A stretch of DNA of 64,000 nucleotides from contig NZ_BNBR01000001.1 of the NCBI RefSeq assembly GCF_014656055.1, forward strand, positions 186,001 through 250,000. The letters run 5' to 3'. Numbering within the stretch: position 1 is the first letter of the stretch; each line of letters starts with the position of its first letter. A model generated the notes under the pieces. The model worked only from the letters and a program-made list of their open reading frames with translations, was not told the DNA's origin and did not search any database. The translations under genes were made by a program, and so were the position numbers. This DNA is from Streptomyces griseosporeus. Its GTDB lineage: Bacteria; Actinomycetota; Actinomycetes; Streptomycetales; Streptomycetaceae. Below, piece by piece: positions 24,680 through 32,936 of this stretch.

Positions 24680-27445
24680 GTGACGCACGCCGGCATCGAG
24701 CACCCCGCGGGCGCGGGCATCCTGGGCCGGACGGCGGAGCTGTCCCGTCTGGTGGAGCTGCTCGACGCGGTGCACGGCAGCGGTCCGCAGGTGCTGGTCC
24801 TGACCGGGGAGCCGGGAGCGGGCAAGAGCACTCTGGTCGACCGGACGGCCGAGGAAGGCCGCGCGCGTGGCATGCGCGTCCTGCGGGTGCGCGGCAGCGA
24901 GGCCGAGAGCGGGCTCGGGCTCTCCGGTGTCCACCAGTTGCTTCATCCGCTGCTGCCGGGTGAGACGCTCGCCGACCGGCAGCGGGAGACCCTCGACCGG
25001 GCCTTCGGCGCGGCGGCGGGCGAAGAGGCGCTGGACCAGCTGTCGTTGTGCATGAGCGTGCTCGCCCTCGTCGACGAGGCCGCCGCGCGTCGGCCGCTGG
25101 TGCTGGTGGTGGACGACGCCCAGTGGCTGGACCTCGGATCGGTGGATGTGCTGGGCTTCCTCGCGCGCCGCCTGGAGGGCAGGCCGGTGGTGCTGCTGCT
25201 CGCCGCGCGCGAGGAGGCCGTACCGGCCCGCTTCGACCGGGACTTCCCGCACATCACCGTCGGCCCGCTCAGCCGGGCCGCGGCCGGGCTGCTGCTCGAC
25301 GCGCAGCCCGCGCCGCCCCGGGGCAGGGCGCGGGCGCAGATCCTCCAGCAGGCCGCCGGCAACCCGCTCGCGCTGATCGAGCTGCCCCGCGCCCTCGCCC
25401 TGGGGCGGACCGGCACACTGCAGGACGGCGCGGCCGCGCTGCCGCTCACCGCGCGCCTGGAGAAGCTGTTCGCCGCCGATCTTCCCGGCCTGCCCGCCGC
25501 CACCCGCGAGGCACTGCTGCTGGTCGCCGCCTCGGGCACGGGGAGCCTGGCCGACCTGTTGCGCGCGGCCCCGTCGACGGACGTCGTCGAGGCGCTGGTT
25601 CCGGCCGAGCGGGCCGGCCTGGTGCGGGTCGAGGACGGGCAGGTCCTGCTGCGCCACCCGCTGGTCCGCTCCGCCGTGTACCAGGCGGCCTCCTTCCCCG
25701 AGCGCCGGCGGGCCCACCTCGCCCTGGCGGCCGCCCTGGTCGGCCAGCCCGACCGGAGGGCCTGGCATCTGGCCGCCGCGGCGACGGACCGCGACGCCGA
25801 CGTCGCCGACGCCCTGGCGGAGAGCGCCGAGCGCGCCCGGGCCCGCGGCGGCCACGCGGCGGCCGCGGCCGCGCTGGAACGCGCCGCCGACCTCACCCCG
25901 GCGCCCGACCTGCGGGCGAGGCGGCTGCTGCAGGCGTCACAGGCGGCCATGTTCGCCGGCCACCCGCAGTGGGTCGGCGAGATGAGCGGGCGGGTGGGCG
26001 GCCTGACCGAGGACCCGCGGCTGCGGGGCGAGGCGTTGCTGCTCGGCGGCTGGGCGCTCGGGGTGACGCTCCGGCACGACGAGGCGGTGGGGCTGCTGCT
26101 CGGCGTCGCCGAGGCCGCCGCGCCTGCCGCCCCGGACCTGGCGCTCGGCACCCTGAGCACCGCGGCGACGTCGGTCTACAACTCCGGGGCGCCGTTCCAC
26201 CGGACGGAGCTGGAGCGGATCGGCGCGCTGATCGAGGGGGCCGACGACCCGGCCGCTCTCGCCTGGTACCGGGCGGTCATCGATCCGCACGGGCAACGGG
26301 CCCGTCTGATGCCGCTGCTGGAGCACGCGCTCGGCGTCATGTCCGACGAGTCGCTGGGCGATCTGACCGCGCTCGGCGGCACCACCTGGATCCTCGACGA
26401 GACGGAGCAGGCGGTTCGCATCCTCGGCCGGACCATGGACGTGCTGCGGCGCGCGGGCAGCGCGGGCACGAACGCCACGGTGATGCAGGCGCTCGCCCTC
26501 GCCCTGTACGAGAGCGGTTCCTGGACGGCGGCGGAGTCGGCCGCGCAGGACGCGTTCTGGATGGCCACGGAGGGCGGGGCCGACAACGTCACGGTGGGCT
26601 CCTGCATCCTCCAGGCCACCCTGCGGGCGCTGCGGGGCGACCACGCCGGCGCGCGTACGCAGGCCGCGGAGGCCGTGCGGGGCGTGGACCTGCGCAGGTC
26701 GCTGAGCCTCCAGGTCAGGCACCGGTACGCCGTGGGCACGGCCGCGTTCGTCGCGGGTGACCACGCCGACGCCTACGAGCAGCTGCGGGCGACGTTCACC
26801 CGCGACTACCGCCCCGCGCCCGTCCACTACCACGCTTCCGCCTACTACCTCGCTGACCTGGCCGCCGCGGCCGTCCGCGCCGGGCGGAAGGACGACGCGC
26901 GCACCGTGGTCGACGCCGTCGACGAGGGTCTGGGAGCCGACCGGTCCCCGCGGCTGGCCGCCGTCCTTCACCGGGCCACCGCCCTGCTGAGCGACAGCGA
27001 GGACGCCGAACGCCACTTCCGGGCCGCCCTGGCCGGCTCCGCCGTCGACTGCTGGCCCTTCGAGAAGGCGCGCGCGCACCTCGACTTCGGCGAGTGGCTG
27101 CGCCGTCGGCGCCGCAGCGCCGAGGCCCGCCCCCACTTGGGTGCCGCGCTTGAGTGCTTCGAACGGCTCGACGCCCGCCCCTGGGCCGACCGCGCCGCCT
27201 CCGAGCTGCGCGCGGCGGGAGCCCCGGCGGCGGGAGCGGCCACCGTGCCGGCGGGCGAACTCACCGGGCAGGAACGGCAGATAGCCGAACTGGCCGCGCA
27301 GGGCCTGACCAACCGCGACATCGCCGCCCGGCTCTTCCTCTCCCCCCGGACCGTCGGCTACCACCTGCACAAGGTCTTCCCCAAGCTCGGTATCCGCGCC
27401 CGCGCCCAGCTCCGGGACGCGCTCTCGACGGATCAGCCCGGGTGA
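24680..27445 (+). CDS. LAL-type LuxR regulator
   Basis: 921 aa from GTG 24680, which follows GGAGGAG by 7 nt. The ATPase domain keeps a canonical Walker A GEPGAGKS (43-50) and Walker B PLVLVVDDAQWLD. A long Ala/Arg-rich helical repeat region follows, then a C-terminal LuxR helix-turn-helix (LTGQERQIAELAAQGLTNRDIAARLFLSPRTV). It shares organisation and about the same length with its divergent neighbour, suggesting duplication followed by divergence of the ATP site. It converges on an AraC-family gene 51 nt downstream. Confidence 0.9.
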   Translation: MTHAGIEHPAGAGILGRTAELSRLVELLDAVHGSGPQVLVLTGEPGAGKSTLVDRTAEEGRARGMRVLRVRGSEAESGLGLSGVHQLLHPLLPGETLADRQRETLDRAFGAAAGEEALDQLSLCMSVLALVDEAAARRPLVLVVDDAQWLDLGSVDVLGFLARRLEGRPVVLLLAAREEAVPARFDRDFPHITVGPLSRAAAGLLLDAQPAPPRGRARAQILQQAAGNPLALIELPRALALGRTGTLQDGAAALPLTARLEKLFAADLPGLPAATREALLLVAASGTGSLADLLRAAPSTDVVEALVPAERAGLVRVEDGQVLLRHPLVRSAVYQAASFPERRRAHLALAAALVGQPDRRAWHLAAAATDRDADVADALAESAERARARGGHAAAAAALERAADLTPAPDLRARRLLQASQAAMFAGHPQWVGEMSGRVGGLTEDPRLRGEALLLGGWALGVTLRHDEAVGLLLGVAEAAAPAAPDLALGTLSTAATSVYNSGAPFHRTELERIGALIEGADDPAALAWYRAVIDPHGQRARLMPLLEHALGVMSDESLGDLTALGGTTWILDETEQAVRILGRTMDVLRRAGSAGTNATVMQALALALYESGSWTAAESAAQDAFWMATEGGADNVTVGSCILQATLRALRGDHAGARTQAAEAVRGVDLRRSLSLQVRHRYAVGTAAFVAGDHADAYEQLRATFTRDYRPAPVHYHASAYYLADLAAAAVRAGRKDDARTVVDAVDEGLGADRSPRLAAVLHRATALLSDSEDAERHFRAALAGSAVDCWPFEKARAHLDFGEWLRRRRRSAEARPHLGAALECFERLDARPWADRAASELRAAGAPAAGAATVPAGELTGQERQIAELAAQGLTNRDIAARLFLSPRTVGYHLHKVFPKLGIRARAQLRDALSTDQPG

Positions 27446-27496
27446 CGTGGGGACGCACCGCGTGGCGCCGGCCCCCGCAGAGCGTGGACGTTCGCG

Positions 27497-28294
27497 TCAC
27501 GACGCAGCCAGGGACTGCCATTCGCGGGGGGTCATGCCGTAGGCCTCCTTGAAGGAACGGCTGAAGTGCGCCGGGCTGCTGAAGCCCCACCGGCGCGCCA
27601 CCGCCGCGACCGTGGTGTTGCGGTTGAAGGTGCGGCTCAGGTCGGTCCTGCAGGAGTCGAGTCTGCGCTGCCTCACCCAGGTGCCCACGGTGGCGCCGTG
27701 GCTCTGGAACAGCTTGTGCAGATAGCGCACCGAGATGTGATGGGCCCGCGCGATGGTCCGCGGAGACAGATCCGGATCCGTCAGCTGTTCGTCGATGTAG
27801 GCCCTGATCTGGTTGAGCATCTCTCTGCCCCCGGGCGTCGTCGTCGAGGCGCTCAGGTCCGTCTCGGCCTGCAGGAGTTCCATCACCAGGACGATGAGCA
27901 GGTCGACGGCGCTGCGCGTGAGCTGGCCGATGACGTCGGCACCGTGGGCATCCGCCTCGGTGGCCAGGGTGACCAGCACATCCGACACGATGGCGCCGAG
28001 GCCGCTGTCTCCCCGCACGACCATACCCGTGACACGGCCGAGGTCCTCTTCCGAGAGCGCCAGGCGCTGACGGGATATCCGAAAGACGGTCATCTCGCAT
28101 GCGCCGTCGAATCGCAATGACGGGGGGCGGGCCGGATCGCAGAAAACGAGATCGCTCCGCTCCAGACAGATCTCGTCCCCGTCACCGCTGATCGCGGTCG
28201 ATTCGCTGAGCACTCTTCCCAGGTACAGATAGCGGCCGTTTCCCGTGGCCGGTATTTCGGTCAGGACGTGGATGTGCCCCAAAGGCATGCTCAT
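27497..28294 (-). CDS. AraC/XylS-family regulator (paralogue 1)
   Basis: 265 aa from ATG 28294 (GCAGGA five nt upstream). The C-terminal 100 residues are an AraC double helix-turn-helix (DLSPRTIARAHHISVRYLHKLF... and FSSPAHFSRSFKEAYGMTPREW), nearly identical in its DNA-reading helices to the protein at 35884. The N-terminal sensor domain is shorter than usual. The frame stays open upstream to a TTG at 28450 and includes PHRLHRTPRQVEQD, resembling the conserved HxVxRTPRxI segment of this family, so the true start may be further up or the 5' end may be decaying. It is divergent from the hydrolase gene at 28538 and its operator (site a), and is a candidate reader of the tandem boxes found across 28-46 kb. 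Confidence 0.82.
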   Translation of the reverse strand: MSMPLGHIHVLTEIPATGNGRYLYLGRVLSESTAISGDGDEICLERSDLVFCDPARPPSLRFDGACEMTVFRISRQRLALSEEDLGRVTGMVVRGDSGLGAIVSDVLVTLATEADAHGADVIGQLTRSAVDLLIVLVMELLQAETDLSASTTTPGGREMLNQIRAYIDEQLTDPDLSPRTIARAHHISVRYLHKLFQSHGATVGTWVRQRRLDSCRTDLSRTFNRNTTVAAVARRWGFSSPAHFSRSFKEAYGMTPREWQSLAAS

Positions 28295-28434
28295 GGAATC
28301 CTGCTCCACTTGACGAGGGGTGCGGTGAAGGCGGTGGGGGTGCGCTTGGCGTGAGCGGCGACTGCCACTCTGGCAAGCGCCCGCTCCGGCAGGCATCAGT
28401 AAGTTGACGGTGGATCTCGCCCTCGTCCGGCCTT

Positions 28435-28499
28435 GGGCGCTTGCGGGCAACGAGCGGTGCGTTGCGGGACAACGGAGCCCCGGGCGCCGGGCCTAGCGT
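28435..28499 (+). promoter_or_regulatory. Tandem AraC-type box promoter, site a
   Basis: Boxes GGGCGCTTGCGGGCAAC (28435) and GTGCGTTGCGGGACAAC (28457) repeat directly with a 22-bp period, and TAGCGT follows at 28494-28499. It is upstream of the haloperoxidase-like hydrolase gene at 28538. Confidence 0.75.
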
Positions 28500-28510
28500 C
28501 AGGTGGGTAA

Positions 28511-29374
<864 letters not shown>

Positions 29375-29377
29375 CGC

Positions 29378-29405
29378 GGCGGCGGTCTCCCCGGGGACCG
29401 CCGCT
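29378..29405 (+). terminator. Hairpin after haloperoxidase-like gene
   Basis: GCGGCGGTC (29379-29387) pairs with GACCGCCGC (29396-29404), with further pairing in the CCCC/GGGG loop. It lies 5 nt after the stop codon. Confidence 0.75.
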
Positions 29406-29583
29406 CACAACGGCCGCCGGGATAGCCGGGACGGGGATTCCGGCGGCGCCTTCCTCTTGCCCGGCTGAGGCGCCGTCGACGTCAGGGGGTGCGGACACCC
29501 GGGCGCGAGAAAACCGGTGGGGCCGGGACCGTCGTGGTCCCGCCCTCACCGGCGTTTCCGTACGGGGAACCGCTGGGAAGATG

Positions 29584-29624
29584 CGCGGCCCCGCGGCCCG
29601 GTGGTCTCCGGGCCGCGGGGCGCG
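29584..29624 (-). terminator. Strong hairpin after frameshifted hydrolase gene
   Basis: A GC-rich arm of 17-18 nt at 29584-29601 pairs with 29608-29624 with one bulged G. It lies just past the minus-strand stop at 29639. Confidence 0.7.
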
Positions 29625-29638
29625 GCGAACGCCTGGGG

Positions 29639-30489
29639 TCAGTGGCCCGAGCGGACGGAACGGACGGCGTCCAGGATCAGCTCCGTGACCGGCTCGGGGT
29701 CGCTCACGGACACGGCGTGCGGTGCGCGGACGGCGACGGTCCGGGCGCGAGCACGCGTGGCCATCCAGCGTTCGGCGGCCGGTGGGATGTTGCGGTCCTC
29801 GGTGGCAACGAGGTACCAGCTCGGGATCTTCTTCCACGCGGCGGCGGTGGCGGGTTCCCGGAGCGCGGCGAGGGTGATCGGCCGCTGCCCCGCGGCCATG
29901 ACCTGCGTGGTCCGTACCGGAACACCTGCCGCGAACTGGCGGCGGAAGAGGTCCTGGCGGATCACAGTTCCTCTCCCTCTCCCCCACCGGGCAGCGGGTA
30001 GTGCCGGGTGGTGGTGGCCTGTCCCACAGTGCTGCCGGGGAACTTGTCGGTGAGCTGCAGCGCGCTCTCCCCGACCTCGGGCACGAAGGCCGCGATGTAG
30101 ACGAGGGCCTTGACGCGCGGGTGGTCGGCAGCGGCCTGGCTGATGACCGCCCCGCCGTAGGAGTGCCCCACCACCACGACGGGGCCGGTGACGCTGTCCA
30201 GGACGCTGCGTATGTAGGCGGAGTCGCTCGCCAGGCCACGGAGAGGAAGCGCCGGCGCGAGCACGCTGTGACCGTCGTTCCGGAGTCGCTCCACGACCCC
30301 GCGCCAGCTGGAGGCGTCGGCGAACGCTCCGTGGATCAGGACGACGGTGGGCGTCTTTGGCTTGTGCGGGCTGCGGCGGCGGGTGGCTCCCGTCGCCGGC
30401 GTTGCCTGGGCGACGCCGGCGGTGCCCAGCGCGGCGGCACCGGCCAGGAGCGAGGCGGTCACGGTACGGCGGGAGAGGGGTGAGTTCAT
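29639..30489 (-). pseudogene. Exported alpha/beta hydrolase (EstC type) split by a one-base frame change
   Basis: From ATG 30489 the first frame encodes a Tat-type signal (SRRTVTASLLAG), then VVLIHGAFADASSW and nucleophile VGHSYGGA, and stops at 29962 after YPLPGGGEGEEL. The rest of the fold, beginning VIRQDLFRRQFAAG and including WYLVATEDRNIPP and the histidine in RAPHAVSV, continues in the next frame from GTG 29965. The two frames overlap as GTGA and together align end to end with the paralogues at 30561 and 43221. It is either a frameshifted gene, an assembly error, or two coupled half-proteins. It follows the intact paralogue by 71 nt in the same orientation. Confidence 0.75.
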
Positions 30490-30560
30490 TGTGTGGCTCT
30501 CCGAGGAGGAAGGGATCGTGTCCGTCGTGCCCGGGGAGCGGGCGCCGGACGGCGGCGGGA

Positions 30561-31286
30561 TCAGGCGGAGGTGGCCCGGACGGCTTCCTCGATCAGCTCG
30601 ACGACCCGCGCCGGCTGCGAGAGCATCACCAGGTGGGAGGAGTCGACCTCCACGGTCGTCATGCCGGCGCGCCGGTAGCCGTAGCGCTCCACGTCGGGGT
30701 TGATGGTGCGGTCGGAGGAGGCGACCAGGCCCCAGGACGGCTTGGTCCTCCACGCGGCGGCCGGAGCCGGGTCGGCGAACGCCTGGGCGGCGAGCGGGCG
30801 CTGCGACACGGCGAGGACCTCGGTCAGGCGGGTGTCGACGTCGGCGGCGAAGATGGCCGGGAACGCGTCGGGCTGCACCGACACATCGGTTCCGGTCTCG
30901 TTCGAACCCTCGATCGGGAAGGGGGTGTAGACGAGCGCGGCGGCCAGGTCGGAGTCGGGGAAGCGGCCCTGCAGTTCGCCGAGGCTCTCGCCCTTCTCGA
31001 GGGCGTACCCGGCCAGGTAGACGAGCCCCTTCACGTTGTCCTCGGTGCCCGCGACCGTGATGACGGCGCCGCCGTAGGAATGACCGACCAGGATGACGTC
31101 GCCCGGGATCTGGCGGACGACTGAGGCGACGTAGGCGGCGTCGCCGACCAGGCTGCGGTTGGGCACGGCCGGGGCGACGACGTCCAGGCCGCGGGCGAGC
31201 AGCCGCGGGATGACCTCGGCGTAGCTGGAGGCGTCGGCGAACGCTCCGTGGACGAGAACGACGGTCGGCTTGGCGGATCGGGACAT
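30561..31286 (-). CDS. Alpha/beta hydrolase, EstC/salicylate-esterase type
   Basis: 241 aa. It starts PTVVLVHGAFADASS, has nucleophile VGHSYGGA, ends with SSHLVMLSQPARV supplying the histidine, and has the WRTKPSW...ASSDRTINP segment with the acid. It is cytosolic and lacks the signal peptide of its downstream paralogue. The start is supported by AAGGGAG about 8 nt upstream. Its promoter region carries tandem-box site g about 210 nt upstream. The 312-nt intergenic region 31287-31598 holds that site and no further gene. Confidence 0.9.
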   Translation of the reverse strand: MSRSAKPTVVLVHGAFADASSYAEVIPRLLARGLDVVAPAVPNRSLVGDAAYVASVVRQIPGDVILVGHSYGGAVITVAGTEDNVKGLVYLAGYALEKGESLGELQGRFPDSDLAAALVYTPFPIEGSNETGTDVSVQPDAFPAIFAADVDTRLTEVLAVSQRPLAAQAFADPAPAAAWRTKPSWGLVASSDRTINPDVERYGYRRAGMTTVEVDSSHLVMLSQPARVVELIEEAVRATSA

Positions 31287-31492
31287 GAGAGAACTCCCTT
31301 GGTGTGATGGAGGGATGCGCGAAGCGGTCCGCTGTCGGGGACGGCGACGGTCGTCCGTCGCGGGTCGCGAGTACGGTGGCGTGCACCGCTCGGCGCTCGC
31401 CGGACCGTGGGAACGGACCGCTCCGATCGGTCGATCAGCCTGCTGGACGCGGTTGACGAGGCGCCGAGCCGCAGGCCGCCGGTACGACAGGA

Positions 31493-31556
31493 ACGTTAGT
31501 GAGGAACGCGGGGTGCGCTTGACCGTCAGTGCCCGGCTTGTGGCCCGACCGTGCTC
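31493..31556 (-). promoter_or_regulatory. Tandem AraC-type box promoter, site g (weaker)
   Basis: Reading the minus strand, GAGCACGGTCGGGCCAC (31556-31540) and GGGCACTGACGGTCAAG (31534-31518) recur with a 22-bp period and are followed by TAACGT (31498-31493). It faces the hydrolase gene starting at 31286. Confidence 0.55.
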
Positions 31557-31563
31557 AGCGGTG

Positions 31564-31580
31564 GCGGGCGCGCGGCCCGC
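31564..31580 (-). terminator. Short hairpin after universal stress protein gene
   Basis: GCGGGC (31564-31569) pairs with GCCCGC (31575-31580) around a 5-nt loop, 19 nt beyond the minus-strand stop. It is short, so support is moderate. Confidence 0.4.
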
Positions 31581-31598
31581 TGCCGGTGGTCCGCCGGG

Positions 31599-32036
31599 TC
31601 AGTGTGCGTCGCCGGGGCCGTGATCAGGGGCCAGGAGTACGGCGATACGGCCGGTGTGCGCGACGGCGTCGCTGATCCGCGGATGGACGAGCGCCTCCAG
31701 TGCTCCGCGATGGTGCGGGCTGAGGACCAGCAGGTCGGCCCCCCAATCTTCGGCGGCCGAGGAGATGGTGGTGGCGATCTGCGTCGTGAACGCTCGGACG
31801 GCGGTGCCCTCCACTGTCACACCTGCCGCACGCAGGCGGGTGAGCGCCTCATCGAGGATGTCCTCGGCTGTGTCGTCGTCCTCCAGGGAGACCACGGCGG
31901 CGAGAGTCGCGGTGGTGGGGGCGACGTGTACGACGCGGACCTCGGCCCCGGCCAACCGGGCCATGTCGCCGGCCAGGTCGATGACGGAGTGGCGGGCGGG
32001 ACTGGCGTCGACCGCCACGAGAATGCGCTGGAACAA
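31599..32036 (-). CDS. Universal stress protein, single UspA domain
   Basis: 145 aa. It opens MFQRILVAVDASPARHSVIDLA and closes with a GADLLVLSPHHRG...TGRIAVLLAPD segment, the UspA fold. The usual ATP-binding G-2x-G-9x-G(S/T) motif is degenerate here (SPHHRGALEALVHPRISD), so it may be the non-ATP-binding class. TTG 32036 follows AAAGGA by about 6 nt. It is divergent from the WhiB region; no tandem box faces this gene. Confidence 0.85.
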   Translation of the reverse strand: MFQRILVAVDASPARHSVIDLAGDMARLAGAEVRVVHVAPTTATLAAVVSLEDDDTAEDILDEALTRLRAAGVTVEGTAVRAFTTQIATTISSAAEDWGADLLVLSPHHRGALEALVHPRISDAVAHTGRIAVLLAPDHGPGDAH

Positions 32037-32149
32037 TTCTGTTCCTTTCGGAATGTGCCTTGGATTTCAGGACGCGCGGGCGTGATCCGGCACGCGCTTC
32101 GACAGGGATACCGCAAACCGTCGTCCGGCCGGCGGCACATCCGACAGCA

Positions 32150-32213
32150 GTGCCCTCCCGGGCAACGCTCCGTGCATTCTTCGGCAAATCCCCTAGCCGC
32201 CGCCCCCTAGCGT
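32150..32213 (+). promoter_or_regulatory. Tandem AraC-type box promoter, site e
   Basis: Boxes GTGCCCTCCCGGGCAAC (32150) and GTGCATTCTTCGGCAAA (32172), 22-bp period, are followed by TAGCGT at 32208-32213 (spacer one base shorter than in sites a-d). It faces the small ORF and whiB-like gene. Confidence 0.75.
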
Positions 32214-32253
32214 TCGAGGAGACACATCGTTTCCACGCCACTCGGGGGCATCA

Positions 32254-32361
32254 ATGGAACATCACACGGAACTGCTCCACCGGGCCGGTGACGCTTATGC
32301 CGTCCAGCTCCGCCTGGGTCCGTCGACGAAATCGGCGACCCTCATCGGCAGGAGCCGCTGA
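32254..32361 (+). CDS. Possible 35-aa leader ORF ahead of whiB-like gene
   Basis: ATG 32254 follows a GGGGGCATC stretch and the frame ends with TGA at 32359-32361, three bases before the whiB-like ATG at 32365. The product starts MEHHTELLHRAGDAYAVQ. Third-position GC is about 80%, compatible with coding. It lies about 40 nt after the site e -10 element, so it would be the first thing translated on that transcript. It could couple translation of the WhiB gene. No homology is recognised and it may be chance. Confidence 0.4.
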   Translation: MEHHTELLHRAGDAYAVQLRLGPSTKSATLIGRSR

Positions 32362-32364
32362 CGG

Positions 32365-32640
32365 ATGAAGAGCACGACGAGACCCCTCCTGCGTGACTGG
32401 ACATGGCAGTCCGACGCGGCGTGCCGCGGCATGGACAGCTCTGTCTTCTTCTCGCCCACCGGTGAGAGCCGCCGAGCGCGCCGGCAGCGCGAGGAGGCGG
32501 CACGCGCGATCTGCCGCGGCTGCCCCGTGATCGGCCCCTGCGCTCGCTTCGCCCAGGCCTCCCGACAGCACTACGGCGTCTGGGGCGGCCACACCGAGGC
32601 CGAGCGTCGTTCCGCGGCCGGCGAGCCCCACCGCAAGTAG
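32365..32640 (+). CDS. WhiB-like iron-sulfur regulator
   Basis: 91 aa with the four Wbl cysteines: AACRGMD near residue 20, then CRGCPVIGPC, and the GVWGG turn followed by a basic tail (ERRSAAGEPHRK). Wbl proteins bind a [4Fe-4S] cluster through these cysteines and act with the sigma factor as redox- or NO-responsive regulators. It is coupled to a possible 35-aa leader ORF and driven by tandem-box site e. Which Wbl subclass it belongs to cannot be fixed by eye. Confidence 0.9.
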   Translation: MKSTTRPLLRDWTWQSDAACRGMDSSVFFSPTGESRRARRQREEAARAICRGCPVIGPCARFAQASRQHYGVWGGHTEAERRSAAGEPHRK

Positions 32641-32851
32641 CCGTCGACGGCGTCACATTGATCTCTCATCGCGGTGACCGCGTCCCGTCTCCCTCACGTC
32701 CGGCGAGCAAGTGACCAAGTGCTCCAAGCGGCGCGGCTGCCGGACGCGGAACGGGCTCCAGCCCCATGACCTGCACCTCTCTCGCTCGTCGCCCCGCCTG
32801 TCCGGCACTCCGGACGTCACCTTCCAGGATGCGGGACGGAAGCCCGGCGGT

Positions 32852-32909
32852 CTGACAGCAGTCCTGTCAGCATGGCATGCTGCGCGTGTTCGATCGTGCA
32901 CGCACGATC
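32852..32909 (+). promoter_or_regulatory. Three consecutive perfect palindromes upstream of third LAL gene
   Basis: CTGACAG/CTGTCAG (32852-32870, 5-nt centre), CAGCATG/CATGCTG (32868-32882, 1-nt centre) and GATCGTGC/GCACGATC (32892-32909, 2-nt centre) follow each other in 58 bp. They precede the likely start GTG 32937 of the LAL gene; the rest of the 32641-32851 gap shows nothing. Confidence 0.6.
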
Positions 32910-32936
32910 ATTGCCTTTCTTGACGTAGAGGACTAT

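Noticed and set aside
28294..28434. Tandem box facing the AraC gene at 27497
   Set aside because: TTG triplets occur but none has GCAC at the required 9-base distance, so there is no evidence for autoregulation.
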